NCBI RefSeq assembly: GCF_000021925.1
Contig: NC_011830.1
Span: 3,631,001-3,695,000, forward strand
DNA length: 64,000 nt
Source of the DNA: Desulfitobacterium hafniense DCB-2
GTDB lineage: Bacteria > Bacillota > Desulfitobacteriia > Desulfitobacteriales > Desulfitobacteriaceae
Reading direction: 5' to 3'
The notes beneath the pieces were generated by a model. It searched no databases. It was not told the DNA's origin and was given only the letters and a program-made list of their open reading frames with translations. Shown here one piece after another: positions 15,820 through 24,972 of this stretch; position 1 is the stretch's first letter; every line of letters begins with the position of its first letter. The position numbers were made by a program, and so were the translations under genes.

Positions 15820-16332
15820 ATGAGCAGAACGATTCTTGCTGTATTTAAAGGGCCCCAGCAAACCAAAGAAGCCGTAGAAGAAATCCAAGGGGAATCCTTA
15901 GCCAACAGCAATATTTCGGTTATTGTCCGGGCCGGTTATCTTCATCAAGGTGATGTCAAAGAAGAGATTGCCAACGAGCTGGCTTTTGTACCGCCGGAAA
16001 TTAATTTTGACCGTTTTAACGCTTGGTTGGTTCAAGCTCCGCCTATGGATATTCCCAATCTGGGGGAATGTGTGGCAGCCGGCCCCCTGGCCAATGACCT
16101 TCTCCACCGTCCCCATGGGCAAGGCTTAGTGGAAGCTTTGTTAAGCTATGGCCTCAGTCCTGAGCGCGCCCGTCATTATGAATATGAGGTAAGAACAGGA
16201 CATTTTCTTGTCCTGATCACCACCGAGCAGGAAAAGGTCAATTCTGTGGCCAATGCCCTGCAAAAATTTGGCGGGCGGGACATTGAAAAATGGAATAAGT
16301 CCCTTGATCACGCCTTGCATATGCCCCATTAG
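15820..16332 (+). CDS. Hypothetical protein, possibly YflT/general-stress-protein-like
   Basis: A 170-residue soluble protein. The opening SRTILAVFKGPQQTKEAVEE and the later RARHYEYEVRTGHFLVLITT resemble the alternating layout of YflT-type general stress proteins: a short beta strand, a Glu-rich helix, then an (E)xxxxxGxxLVLI strand and a helix. The middle segment VPPEINFDRFNAWLVQAPP is not typical, so the assignment is tentative. ATG at 15820 has GAAGGGGGA upstream. The preceding 270 bases hold a small hairpin CAGGGG-TTGAAT-CCCCTG but no convincing promoter. Confidence 0.6.
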   Translation: MSRTILAVFKGPQQTKEAVEEIQGESLANSNISVIVRAGYLHQGDVKEEIANELAFVPPEINFDRFNAWLVQAPPMDIPNLGECVAAGPLANDLLHRPHGQGLVEALLSYGLSPERARHYEYEVRTGHFLVLITTEQEKVNSVANALQKFGGRDIEKWNKSLDHALHMPH

Positions 16333-16349
16333 CGCCTCTGCCCCATGAG

Positions 16350-17123
16350 CTAAGTAAGCTTTACCGCCCGGCGCAAATGTTGGATTTCCGTTTTGGACAG
16401 GGTGCGGAATGCCCCCGGTGCCAGAGACGGGTCCAACTCCAAGGGGCCAAAACGCAGCCGCTTTAAGGTGCTTAATGGAAAACCTACGGCTTTAAACATT
16501 CGTCGTACCTGACGATTCCGCCCCTCATGAATGGTAATCTCATAGGTTGGCAGAGAGCCCCGGCCCTTTGGAGAAACTTCTCTGATACGGGCTGGGGCTG
16601 TTTTGCCATCTTCCAGAAGAACTCCTTTTTCCAAACGCTTTAAGGCTTGTTCCGGTATCTTCTCCCCCACCTCTACCCGGTAGGTCTTTTCCACACCATA
16701 GGAAGGATGCATTAAACGGTGGGCTAAATCCCCATCGTTGGTGAGAAGAAGCAGTCCTGAGGTATCATAATCCAAGCGGCCCACCGGATAGACTCTCCGG
16801 GGGATTTTTGGCATGAGTTCCATCACGGTTTTTCTGCCTTGGGGATCGGTAACACTGGTGATATACCCGGTGGGTTTGTGCAATAGATAATAGGCATAGT
16901 CATTCTGAGGAATGGAAAGGAGCCGGCCGTCCACGACGATCCGATCCGTGGACACGACCTTAGTTCCCAAGGTCCGGATGACTTCTCCGTTAACTTTAAC
17001 CCTCCCCTGGAGGATGATCTCTTCAGCATGCCGGCGGGAGGCGATCCCGGCCTGGGCCAAGACCTTTTGCAAACGTTCTTCCTGCCTTGGCCTACCCCGT
17101 TCATTATTTCTGTTCAAATCCAA
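16350..17123 (-). CDS. rluB: rRNA large-subunit pseudouridine synthase, RluB/RsuA family
   Basis: Converts uridine to pseudouridine in rRNA. The 257-residue protein has an N-terminal S4 RNA-binding domain (about residues 16-65: QEERLQKVLAQAGIASRRHA) and a catalytic domain with the RsuA-type Asp motif VGRLDYDTSGLLLLTNDG (catalytic Asp near residue 118). Further signatures are YEITIHEGRNRQVRRMFKAV and LKRLRFGPLEL. The start is a TTG, at 17123 or 17117, behind AGGAG. It lies just downstream of the GT39 gene on the same strand. RluB versus a close relative cannot be separated without comparison. Confidence 0.9.
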   Translation of the reverse strand: MDLNRNNERGRPRQEERLQKVLAQAGIASRRHAEEIILQGRVKVNGEVIRTLGTKVVSTDRIVVDGRLLSIPQNDYAYYLLHKPTGYITSVTDPQGRKTVMELMPKIPRRVYPVGRLDYDTSGLLLLTNDGDLAHRLMHPSYGVEKTYRVEVGEKIPEQALKRLEKGVLLEDGKTAPARIREVSPKGRGSLPTYEITIHEGRNRQVRRMFKAVGFPLSTLKRLRFGPLELDPSLAPGAFRTLSKTEIQHLRRAVKLT

Positions 17124-17140
17124 TCGCTCCTAAAAGCTTA

Positions 17141-18556
17141 TTATTTCCCGTTCAATTGATATACGCCGGGGCCGACCTGAGCGTAAGCACTTTCTACTCG
17201 TTCCCAAAAATCCTCCCCCCGGGAGTCGGGAAGAGCAACCAAATAATCCCCGGGCATCTCCTGCAAATCCTCCCAGGCTTGTGAGTCATCACGGATTAGG
17301 CGATAGCCATAGCGTTGGGAATAATATAAGGTCATGGGCTGAGGACCGCTTAAAACCAACACACTATCGGCTTCTGTGTGTTGACGAAGCCACTGAGCCT
17401 GGGTAAGAAGCTCCTCATTCCATTGATATTTCGACCCATAATATAAGGTTTGGTTTACCCAAAGCAATCCAATCAAGACTATTCCCACCACAAAAGCAGG
17501 AACTCCATTCCCTTCCCTATTCCCGCCCCAGACATCCAGGGCATATCCAGCCAATAGCACGATCGGCAAGGCTAAGGGAATCAGATAATAATCCAGAGGA
17601 ATCCTCAGGCAGATGACCACCAGATAGACACTGCTGATCCCGGCCCATAACAGCAGAGCAAGATGCCCTTCTTTTTGGAAAGCTTTCTTTTGAACTATCA
17701 GGGCTATTCCCATTAAGGCCAAGAGCAGCGGCAAACCCAATCCGGATTTTAAGTTTTTATAAAGAATTTCCCCATAGCCTGTGGAGCCTTCTATAACCTG
17801 ATGGGACAGGATCCCCGAGACAAATTGACTGGCCTCCCCCGCCCCGAAATGAACCCAGCTATAGTATAGCATAGGAAGAACTAAAGATAAAAAGCTGTAG
17901 ACGAGCAGTTTCCCGATCTTTCTCCGCAACGGATAAAAGCCCAGCAGCAAGGCCACCGGAAAAATCATCAATTGGGGCAGCTTAGCCAAAACCGCCCCCG
18001 CCATCAGAATTGAAGCCCCCAGCAAATGCCTCCGGGTCGGCTTGTTCCGCCAGGACACTATGGCGACTAAAGCCCAGATACTGAAGGCCTGAGCCACAGG
18101 CTCCGGCATAACTACCCTGCCATAGTAAGTGGTTAAAGGCAGGAAGGCATAAAAAGCTGCAGCCCATAAGCCTGCTCTCCCGGATAAAGCCAGCCTGCCA
18201 AATTGATAGATTCCGCCGATGGTAAGCAGGGAGAAGCAAATTCCCCATAATCTCCCCCATAGATCCTGCCAGCCTAACCAGGTCCAAGTCCAGGCCAGAA
18301 GGTAGGGAAAGAATGGGAACTCCAGTTCCACAGGCTGGGGGCCTGCTCCATCATAATTAAGCATAGGAAAAAGGACATCAGGGAAATCCCCCAGATGTCC
18401 CAGCATATTCAAAGCCATACTTGCTGTATCTGCCTGCCGCCAGCCCTGATCATCCAGATAGGGATTGGTGACTCCTTTTAAGCGCAGCACCGCTCCCACA
18501 ATCAAAATAAGAACTAAGATGCCATTTACTCGCCTACCCATTCCACCCAACCCCAT
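17141..18556 (-). CDS. Membrane glycosyltransferase, GT39/ArnT-like (GT-C fold)
   Basis: A 471-residue polytopic protein with about 11 predicted membrane helices. The N-terminal luminal loop has DDQGWRQADTASMALNML, the acidic residue pattern of GT-C enzymes that use polyprenyl-phosphate sugars, and YYGRVVMPEPVAQAFSIW appears near residue 145. The C-terminal domain is small and soluble (DSVLVLSGPQPMTLYYSQRY). It overlaps the GT2 gene upstream by 31 bases, so the two are coupled: the GT2 enzyme would make a lipid-linked sugar that this protein transfers to a surface acceptor. The acceptor is unknown. A start at ATG 18541 is an alternative. Confidence 0.85.
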   Translation of the reverse strand: MGLGGMGRRVNGILVLILIVGAVLRLKGVTNPYLDDQGWRQADTASMALNMLGHLGDFPDVLFPMLNYDGAGPQPVELEFPFFPYLLAWTWTWLGWQDLWGRLWGICFSLLTIGGIYQFGRLALSGRAGLWAAAFYAFLPLTTYYGRVVMPEPVAQAFSIWALVAIVSWRNKPTRRHLLGASILMAGAVLAKLPQLMIFPVALLLGFYPLRRKIGKLLVYSFLSLVLPMLYYSWVHFGAGEASQFVSGILSHQVIEGSTGYGEILYKNLKSGLGLPLLLALMGIALIVQKKAFQKEGHLALLLWAGISSVYLVVICLRIPLDYYLIPLALPIVLLAGYALDVWGGNREGNGVPAFVVGIVLIGLLWVNQTLYYGSKYQWNEELLTQAQWLRQHTEADSVLVLSGPQPMTLYYSQRYGYRLIRDDSQAWEDLQEMPGDYLVALPDSRGEDFWERVESAYAQVGPGVYQLNGK

Positions 18557-19317
18557 TTTTCCTTCTTTAAGCGCAGGATTAAAGCAAAATAGCCCATAAT
18601 CGTGGCTAAGATTTTCATTTTGCTTTTTCCTTGTTTCTTCTCATAATGTAAGTCGAAAGGAATCTCCCGAATCTCCCCACAATAGTTGGCTACCTTCACT
18701 AAAAGCTCCACCATTCCGGCAAAGCTGCGACTTTCAATGAGCTCTTCCCCATAGATTATGTAAGCGCTCTCTAAGACTGAAGCCCGATAAGCCCGGTACC
18801 CGCAGGAATAGTCCCTCAGTCCCTCCACAGGAAAAAACACGGTCATGACTTGCCCTGCTCCCCAGGAGAGAACCTGCCGCAGTGGGTTCAGACCGTATTG
18901 CTTGCCGCCGGGAGCATAGCGCGAGGCCACGACCAGATCCGCCCCTTGCTGAATCAGCTCCGCCATAAGCGGAATGCGTTCCGCCGGATGAGTATTATCG
19001 GCATCCATCGTCAGGATAACATCATCATGCCCTATCCATTCACCGGACTGTTCCCCTAACATTCTCCTCTGGGCAAAGACATGCTTAAACCCTGTCATCA
19101 AGCTGCCCCCCAGCCCTTTGTTCCGGGTATGGGACAGAACCTGAACCGCCGGGTTGCTCAGGGCATAATCCCGGGCAATCTCCAGGGTATGATCCGTGCT
19201 GGCGTCATTGACGACAATAATTTGCAGGGGAATCCCCTGACAGGCCTTGCTTATATCATCAAGGAGCGGTTGCAGACCTGCCTCCTCATTGTAAGCGGGC
19301 AACACAACAAAAAGCAT
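18526..19317 (-). CDS. GT2-family glycosyltransferase, dolichyl/undecaprenyl-phosphate sugar synthase type
   Basis: A 263-residue GT-A enzyme that probably transfers a hexose from a nucleotide sugar to undecaprenyl phosphate. Visible motifs: LPAYNEEAGLQPLLDDI (residue 6), VVNDASTDHTLEIA (34), the DxD-type TMDADNTHPAERIP (about 102), and SWGAGQVMTVFFPVEGLRDY (about 155). The C-terminus is basic with one weak hydrophobic stretch. It is the first gene of a pair with the GT39-like protein; RBS is AGGAGG. Sugar specificity cannot be inferred. Confidence 0.87.
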   Translation of the reverse strand: MLFVVLPAYNEEAGLQPLLDDISKACQGIPLQIIVVNDASTDHTLEIARDYALSNPAVQVLSHTRNKGLGGSLMTGFKHVFAQRRMLGEQSGEWIGHDDVILTMDADNTHPAERIPLMAELIQQGADLVVASRYAPGGKQYGLNPLRQVLSWGAGQVMTVFFPVEGLRDYSCGYRAYRASVLESAYIIYGEELIESRSFAGMVELLVKVANYCGEIREIPFDLHYEKKQGKSKMKILATIMGYFALILRLKKEKWGWVEWVGE

Positions 19318-19359
19318 ACTAAGGCCTCCTTATCCTCCTTAGTATGCTCATGAACCGCT

Positions 19360-19899
19360 TTAATAAAACATCCTATGGACAATCCACAGAGAAGCGATCA
19401 GTCCGATCAGATCCGCCATGAGGCCCAGCTTCAAAGCATAGCGGTATTTTTTGATTCCTACCGAACCGAAATAGACGGTCAGGACAAAAAAGGTGGTGTC
19501 CGTACTCCCCTGCAGTGTGGAGGCTAAACGGCCAATGAAGGAGTCCGGTCCATACTGATTGATCAATTGAGTCGCCACTCCCAAAGCTCCTGAACCACTT
19601 AGGGGGCGCATGACCGCCAGAGGTATAATCGCCGTGAGCTCGGAATCCAGGCCAAAGATCGTAAAGATGGGCTGCAATAATCCGGCCAGAATCTCTAAGG
19701 CACCTGAATCCACAAAAATACGGATGGAGACCAGCATCCCCACCAGAAAAGGCAGAATTTTGATGGCCGTTTTAAAGCCCTCTTCCGCTCCTGTGACGAA
19801 AGATTCATACACAGGTACTCCGCGCAGAAAAGCAATTAAAGGGATAAACAAAAGCAGCAAAGGAATGGCCCAACGGGAGATTTCTGCAATAAAGCTCAT
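19360..19899 (-). CDS. spmB: Spore maturation protein B
   Basis: A 179-residue membrane protein of the nucleoside-recognition/gate-domain family. In Bacillus SpmA and SpmB are needed for spore core dehydration. The family's segments are visible: FKTAIKILPFLVGMLVSIRI, RPLSGSGALGVATQLI and RLASTLQGSTDTTFFVLTVY. ATG at 19899 (MSFIAEISRWAI) is chosen; the longer reading frame adds 19 residues out of spmA's coding sequence. It overlaps the spmA stop by 4 bases, so both are translated from one mRNA. Confidence 0.92.
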   Translation of the reverse strand: MSFIAEISRWAIPLLLLFIPLIAFLRGVPVYESFVTGAEEGFKTAIKILPFLVGMLVSIRIFVDSGALEILAGLLQPIFTIFGLDSELTAIIPLAVMRPLSGSGALGVATQLINQYGPDSFIGRLASTLQGSTDTTFFVLTVYFGSVGIKKYRYALKLGLMADLIGLIASLWIVHRMFY

Positions 19900-20477
19900 G
19901 GTCTTGACCTCCGCCGAATCAGATAATCCACCAGGATGGCGATCGTCATGGCACACCCTGTAGCAAAAATTGTCGGACCGATAATCTCCGTGGGATGAAC
20001 CGATTGGGCCTTCAGCCGCACTGCTATGATGGTGGCCGGAATCAAGGTAATACAGGAGGTATTTAAAGCAAGAAAGGTGATCATAGCCGGGCTGGCCGTA
20101 TCCGGGTTAGGGTTCTCCTTTTGCAGCTCCTGCATGGCCTTCAGCCCAAAAGGTGTGGCAGCATTCCCCAATCCCAGAACATTGGCGCTCAGGTTTAAAA
20201 TGATCGCCCCCAGGGCTGGGCTGTCTTCCCTAATGGTCGGAAAAAGCCGGCGAATCACCGGTCCAAAAAAACGGGCCAAGGCTCTTACAAAGCCTGCTTC
20301 CTCTGCCAGCTTCATGAGTCCCAGCCAAAGGCTCATGACCCCAATCAGGCCAAAAGCTGTCTCCACACCCAATTCTGCCGCTTTCATCGCTGATTCTGTG
20401 ACCGTGTCTATCCTCCCATTCAGGGCAGCCACGATAATGCCCGTAACCAGCATAAACAACCAGATGGCATTGACCAT
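19896..20477 (-). CDS. spmA: Spore maturation protein A
   Basis: A 193-residue membrane protein, partner of SpmB, containing the gate-domain motif SANVLGLGNAATPFGLKAMQ (about residue 95) and NTSCITLIPATIIAVRL (about 135). Start ATG 20477 follows GGGAGGGGAGG. It heads the spmA-spmB operon, which in Bacillus is transcribed in the mother cell under sigma-E. I saw no convincing sigma-E promoter here. Confidence 0.92.
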   Translation of the reverse strand: MVNAIWLFMLVTGIIVAALNGRIDTVTESAMKAAELGVETAFGLIGVMSLWLGLMKLAEEAGFVRALARFFGPVIRRLFPTIREDSPALGAIILNLSANVLGLGNAATPFGLKAMQELQKENPNPDTASPAMITFLALNTSCITLIPATIIAVRLKAQSVHPTEIIGPTIFATGCAMTIAILVDYLIRRRSRP

Positions 20478-20548
20478 GTCCTCCCCTCCCTAAGTCCATA
20501 TCTATGTGGTCATGAAGGGATTTAGACCTTGAATCAAGATGAATCAAA

Positions 20549-20566
20549 GGGACAGGTCCCGTTTTT
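20549..20566 (+). terminator. Short GGGACAGGTCCC hairpin with T-run
   Basis: GGGAC-AG-GTCCC followed by GTTTTT on the plus strand. The sequence resembles the GGGACAGGTCCC motifs seen near REP-type elements in other genomes, but no transposase is present. It belongs to the 280-base gap between spmA and the M24 remnant, which also holds GATATCTT-CC-AAGATATC near 20665. No gene lies in this gap. Confidence 0.3.
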
Positions 20567-20757
20567 CACATGTGCTGCACAACCTACCCTCGGGCGTAAT
20601 CTCCTGAAGCCAACCTACACGGCTAGCTTTTCCTTTGTAGTATGATTTAGTTTATATTCAATCAGCGATATCTTCCAAGATATCAGGCACATCTATGTGA
20701 ATCGATCAACAGGGATTTCAGAATTCCAGCCTTGCTGTAGTGACTTGCTACGACTCG

Positions 20758-21255
20758 TCAGTCGATGATCATAATTTCCTGGGGGAATTGATGCAGACGT
20801 TCCGGACCATTTGCAGTGACCAGAAAATTATCGGTAACGGATATATAGGCACCATTCCTGGCTAACGTAGGATGGATGGCAATGTTCTTCATATGCAGTA
20901 CAGCCTGAGCATCCCTGGTGTTGAGTTCTTCCACATAAGTCGGGAAGATGGGCACTCCCAGCCGGGTCTTCACTCCCCTGCAGCCCCAGGCCGGAGTTTG
21001 GGCAGGATTATACCCTCCGCCATTAGCGATCAGGGTCATTTCATCATCGTATGGAAAAACGACCGTTACCGGATTTGACAGACTGCCGATATCCGTAAAA
21101 TAGCGAACCATGCCGCTGCGGTATTGATGGTCGTTTTGCATGACCAGAATATCCACGTTCTCTGCTTTCATGGCGGCCCTTACCAAAGCCCAGCGGCGCT
21201 CAAGCTCCTCATCCGAGATCGGGAACCGCATTTTATCCCGTTCGAAGGTATACAT
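20758..21255 (-). pseudogene. M24-family hydrolase with internal in-frame deletion
   Basis: The 165-residue product joins two ends of an M24 (creatinase/Xaa-Pro peptidase-like) protein. Residues 1-120 match a creatinase N-terminal domain (ISDEELERRWALVRAAMKAE; MVRYFTDIGS). Residues 121-165 (MKNIAIHPTLARNGAYISVT, then NFLVTANGPERLHQFPQE) match the extreme C-terminus of the catalytic domain. About 230 central residues that hold the active site are missing. The full-length relative at 23794-24972 shows the same end layout (ISIHPAMEN...TDNYIITKEG). The frame is open with a good RBS, so a short protein may be made, but it should not be catalytic. Confidence 0.75.
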
Positions 21256-21285
21256 AGACCGGCTCCTTTCCTTTGTTATTGGTTC

Positions 21286-22320
21286 TCAGGCCAGCGTGGC
21301 CAAGCGCTCGCGCCACCGCTGTTCCGTCTGAGGATTGACGCAGTACAGCGGCAGCTCACCTTTGAGAATCCTGGTGATATTTTCTACCCCTATATCGGCA
21401 AAGGCCAGTTGATTTTCCAGGGTGTGACCGATTAAATGGGGGGTCAGAATCAGATTGCCGAATTCCCGGAGCGGACTGTCCAGAGGCAGGGGCTCTACCT
21501 TAAAGGTATCCAAAGCCGCCCCGGCAATCCGCTTTTCCCGTAAAGCCCGGCAAAGGGCATCTTCATCAACAATCTGGCCTCTGGAGGTATTGATAAAGTA
21601 GGCGGTTGGTTTCATCTTGCTCAGGAATTGATCATTGACCAGGTCCCGTGTCTCCTCGTTGACCGGCAGAAACACATTAACCAGATCGCTTTCCCTCAGC
21701 AGGGTGTCCAGGTCGGTTATCTGAGCATAGGCTGGGATTGCTTCCACCTTAACATAGGGGTCATATACCAAAATACGGAGATCAAAATTCTGCAGCCGCT
21801 CAATATAGGCCCTGCCAATACGGCCAAAGCCGATCACACCCACCGTCTTTTGCCAAAGCAAACGGGCCCAGTGCTGGGATTCCACCGGCTTGGGCAGGTT
21901 CTTCTGCACAATTTCCATGGATTTGTTCGGGTTATACATCAGCATCAGGGTCAGCAGAACATTGGCCTCAGCCATTCCGATATAATTTTCCGGACACGCC
22001 CCATTGCCGACAATAATGCCCAGTTCATTGGCTGTCTTCATGTCCAGACTATCTGTGCCGATGGTCGGGCAGACCAGACCCTTCAGTTTTCGTGCGCAAC
22101 GGATCAGTTCTGCCGGACAGACAGAACGGGAACTGAACAAAGCTACCTCCACATCTGCGAAGTACTTTTCATATTCCTCCGGAGAAATGACCAGCTTTTT
22201 CCCCTTAATGGTCTTGGGTCCGCGGATTACACGGATACCGCATTCACTCAGCCTGGCACTGATATTATCCATGGTCTCCTGCAGATCATAATCATCCGAG
22301 ATATAAACGGTATGGGCCAT
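21286..22320 (-). CDS. NAD-dependent 2-hydroxyacid dehydrogenase (SerA/GyaR-like)
   Basis: Interconverts a 2-hydroxyacid and 2-oxoacid with NAD(H). The 344-residue protein has the Rossmann motif VGVIGFGRIGRAYIERL (about residue 150), the substrate Arg in FINTSRGQIVDEDALCRA (about 245) and the catalytic His in LILTPHLIGHTLENQLAF (about 300). An acidic Glu in the FKVEPLPLDSP segment completes the triad. It lies between the M24 remnant and the permease, all on the minus strand with short gaps, so it is probably part of the operon driven from 25165-25193. Substrate unknown; not necessarily phosphoglycerate. Confidence 0.88.
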   Translation of the reverse strand: MAHTVYISDDYDLQETMDNISARLSECGIRVIRGPKTIKGKKLVISPEEYEKYFADVEVALFSSRSVCPAELIRCARKLKGLVCPTIGTDSLDMKTANELGIIVGNGACPENYIGMAEANVLLTLMLMYNPNKSMEIVQKNLPKPVESQHWARLLWQKTVGVIGFGRIGRAYIERLQNFDLRILVYDPYVKVEAIPAYAQITDLDTLLRESDLVNVFLPVNEETRDLVNDQFLSKMKPTAYFINTSRGQIVDEDALCRALREKRIAGAALDTFKVEPLPLDSPLREFGNLILTPHLIGHTLENQLAFADIGVENITRILKGELPLYCVNPQTEQRWRERLATLA

Positions 22321-22431
22321 ACAGTTTTCCTGCCTTTCCTGCCCAGCCGGTAACCCGGCAGGGCGGAGTCATTTCCGTCCCGCCGGGTATGACCGGGGAC
22401 ATCATCCAATATTTTCAGTCCGCTATGTTTT

Positions 22432-23757
22432 TTACAGATGCAGGGTACCCCACAGGCCAATCATGCCAACGGCACCTGCAACAGCCAACAAGGCCATGGT
22501 GATAACCGCCATGATAAACATATTGTTAAACATCATACTGTTGTCATAAACCTCATCCGGGCAGCTGGACAACAGCAGGCCGCCTGCGGTAGACAGAGGG
22601 CTCATGGCCGTCGTTGCGGAGCCAATGATAATGGCAGCCATAATTGCCACCGGATTAAGGCCAAGGTTAGGAGCAACGACGCCGGCGATGGGCAGAAGCA
22701 AGGGGTAAACAACGCTCAAGGAGCTGGAGAACAGGCTCAGGCCGCCTGCAATCAGGAGGAAGGAAACCAGAACCATGCCGGTCGGAATATGCTCAGCCAG
22801 TTCGCCCAAGTACTTATTCACACCCAGCGTAGCGCCCAAACCAAGCAGGATGCCCATGCCCCACAGCATAGCCAGTGTATTCCAGGGAATTCTTTTCTTC
22901 AAAACAGCTTTGTCATCCCCGATATTCATCAGCATATTGACGACTGCGCCAACGATACAAACAGGAGCGACGCTGCTGAAACGGTTGATTGTGGTCAGGA
23001 ATGAACCGCCAATCATTTTCGTCAGAACAGGCACAACAACAATCAGGAAGAATGCACCCAGGATGATCACAAGGCTCTTCTTTTGTATCGGAGTGGCCGC
23101 TGCGGGTTCTTCCATTTCCGCTTGGCCGCTCAGCTTGTGGCCCTTAAAGACAAAATAGTAAATTAGGATAATGACCAAATATATTGCAAAGGCTGAGAAG
23201 AAGGTTCCCCAGCTGATGGTGTTGGCTACATGCGCCCACTTACCATCGTTCATGGTCTCAATAATCGCCTTGGCCGTAGAGCCATGGAGAGACCAGGGCA
23301 GAAAGGAACCGGCCATGGAACCCAACATAGCGCAGACACCGACATGCTGACCCTTCATGCCGATGGACTTCCCAACGGGAAATGCAACCGCCGCAGTGAA
23401 TACCACCATATCGCAGCCGCCCAGGGCAGCCAGCAGGATACCCAGAAGATAGAAGGCAAAGGGAATCAGCTTCGGAGTATTGCGGAATTTCCATAGAAAC
23501 TTATTTGCCAGGTACTGAATCGTACCGTTTTCAGCAAAGAATCCAAAGAACAGAGTAACGGAGAAAATCGTCAGGACCACAGTGGTTGGGAATGCACCCG
23601 GAAGATCCTTCCACTTCAGGTCTGTCAACAATCCCAACAAGACAGCAAAAGCCAGGCCGAGAACACCAATATTGACCTTTTTTACGAAGGCAATAACAAT
23701 AGCAGCCACGAAAAAAGCACCCAAAAGTAATGATATGGAAGGAATAGAAGTGACCAT
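22432..23757 (-). CDS. Anion permease of the ion-transporter superfamily (dicarboxylate MatC/SLC13-like)
   Basis: A 441-residue membrane protein with about 12 helices. Two internally related re-entrant regions are typical of this superfamily: LGGCDMVVFTAAVAFPVGKS with MLGSMAGSFLPWSLHGSTAK in the N-half, and LFSSSLSVVYPLLLPIAGVV with GSATTAMSPLSTAGGLLLSS in the C-half. The N-terminus resembles the MatC dicarboxylate carrier domain. It probably imports an organic acid handled by the neighbouring dehydrogenase and M24 protein. There is a 36-base gap to the M24 gene upstream. Confidence 0.82.
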   Translation of the reverse strand: MVTSIPSISLLLGAFFVAAIVIAFVKKVNIGVLGLAFAVLLGLLTDLKWKDLPGAFPTTVVLTIFSVTLFFGFFAENGTIQYLANKFLWKFRNTPKLIPFAFYLLGILLAALGGCDMVVFTAAVAFPVGKSIGMKGQHVGVCAMLGSMAGSFLPWSLHGSTAKAIIETMNDGKWAHVANTISWGTFFSAFAIYLVIILIYYFVFKGHKLSGQAEMEEPAAATPIQKKSLVIILGAFFLIVVVPVLTKMIGGSFLTTINRFSSVAPVCIVGAVVNMLMNIGDDKAVLKKRIPWNTLAMLWGMGILLGLGATLGVNKYLGELAEHIPTGMVLVSFLLIAGGLSLFSSSLSVVYPLLLPIAGVVAPNLGLNPVAIMAAIIIGSATTAMSPLSTAGGLLLSSCPDEVYDNSMMFNNMFIMAVITMALLAVAGAVGMIGLWGTLHL

Positions 23758-23793
23758 ACATATCCTCCTTTATTAATCCATTGACTTTTCAGA

Positions 23794-24972
23794 TTAGACT
23801 CGAAAAATGCCTCTCGGTGTCTGATTCACACGGACAGCTCCCTCTTTGGTGATGATGTAATTATCCGTATTGAAAGCCCACATATGGCTGTTTTCCATGG
23901 CTGGGTGAATGGAAATGAACATATTCTCCTGGAGCAGCATATTTTCATCATAAGCGTAGAGGGGGCGCTGGGTTAAGTCGAGACCCTGGCTATGACCGAA
24001 AAATCTGTCTTCCAGCTTATAGCCGTGTTCTTTCTGATAATCATGCAAGATCTCCATCAGCTTGGCAGCGGGAACCCCCGGCCGGGCTGCTGCAGCCAGA
24101 ATGTCCTGAACTTCCATGGAGTGTTTGTTCAGTTCGATCATTTCTTCATCCGGCTCACTTAAGGACCACATCCTGGACAGCTCACCATAGTAGCCGCCGG
24201 CAACGCTGACTTCAACCAGCAGATCAATATAGTCGTTCTCCTGAATGACTTTATTCTGAAAGAAGTAATGCTGATGATGGGCCATGGGATTTCCGGCGCC
24301 GATCATAATATTCAGACCTTCGCAATCCAGATCCGTGGCAATCTTCTGGATTTCGTTGGTCAGATCTTTTTCTCTCTTGCCGGGGCGCACCAAAACAGGC
24401 AGCGCAGCATAAATCTGATCGTGGACCTTGCAGACATAGCGGCAGATTTCCAGTTCTTCTTCCGACTTAACAGCCATAATTTCATCCAGCATGTCATCCA
24501 CCTGTACCAATTCAACACCGGGAATGTTATCCGCAATCGTCCTGACAAAATCATAAGGAAGCATCCCCGTACGATAAAGGCCGATGCGCTTCATATTGCG
24601 CTTCTTTACATACTTGACAACTTCGTCGAAAATATGAGGCAGGGTAAAACCGGCGATACCCGCATAGGGGTAGCCAAAGTTAACATCCACTCTGTAGGCT
24701 AATTCCTTGGGAATCGTCGTACTGTTAACATGGCCATGGCCAAAGAGGGCAAGACCGCCTTCATCCGGCATAATAGCATACAAGCCATTGGTGCCGCCGG
24801 TGGGAAAGTCAACGAAATAGCGGATGGCACCACACTGGCGGATATAGCTGCCATAAAGCAGAATCCCTTCGATTCCTTTTTCCTTCATCTTTGCCTGGAC
24901 CGCCCCATGGCGGCGGTCAAATTCCTTGTGGCTGGTTGGAGAAACAATTTTTGCGTAACGGTTGAGCTGCAT
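23794..24972 (-). CDS. M24-family hydrolase with altered metal ligands (creatinase-like)
   Basis: A 392-residue pita-bread-fold protein with an N-terminal creatinase domain (about 1-145) and a C-terminal M24 domain. At the canonical metal positions Asp, Asp, His, Glu, Glu I read Glu (in IDLLVEVSVAGG), Glu (in YYGELSRMWSL), His (in FFGHSQGLDLTQ), His (in FISIHPAMENS) and Thr (in FNTDNYIIT). So the dinuclear metal site is probably absent, as in creatinase, and the enzyme is likely a metal-independent amidinohydrolase or related C-N hydrolase rather than a peptidase. ATG at 24972 (AGAGGAA upstream) is preferred over GTG at 24981. It heads the operon with the permease and dehydrogenase. Confidence 0.82.
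   Translation of the reverse strand: MQLNRYAKIVSPTSHKEFDRRHGAVQAKMKEKGIEGILLYGSYIRQCGAIRYFVDFPTGGTNGLYAIMPDEGGLALFGHGHVNSTTIPKELAYRVDVNFGYPYAGIAGFTLPHIFDEVVKYVKKRNMKRIGLYRTGMLPYDFVRTIADNIPGVELVQVDDMLDEIMAVKSEEELEICRYVCKVHDQIYAALPVLVRPGKREKDLTNEIQKIATDLDCEGLNIMIGAGNPMAHHQHYFFQNKVIQENDYIDLLVEVSVAGGYYGELSRMWSLSEPDEEMIELNKHSMEVQDILAAAARPGVPAAKLMEILHDYQKEHGYKLEDRFFGHSQGLDLTQRPLYAYDENMLLQENMFISIHPAMENSHMWAFNTDNYIITKEGAVRVNQTPRGIFRV

Noticed and set aside
20549..20566. REP-type transposon remnant from GGGACAGGTCCC
   Set aside because: Only one short hairpin and no RAYT transposase nearby; kept only as a weak hairpin feature.
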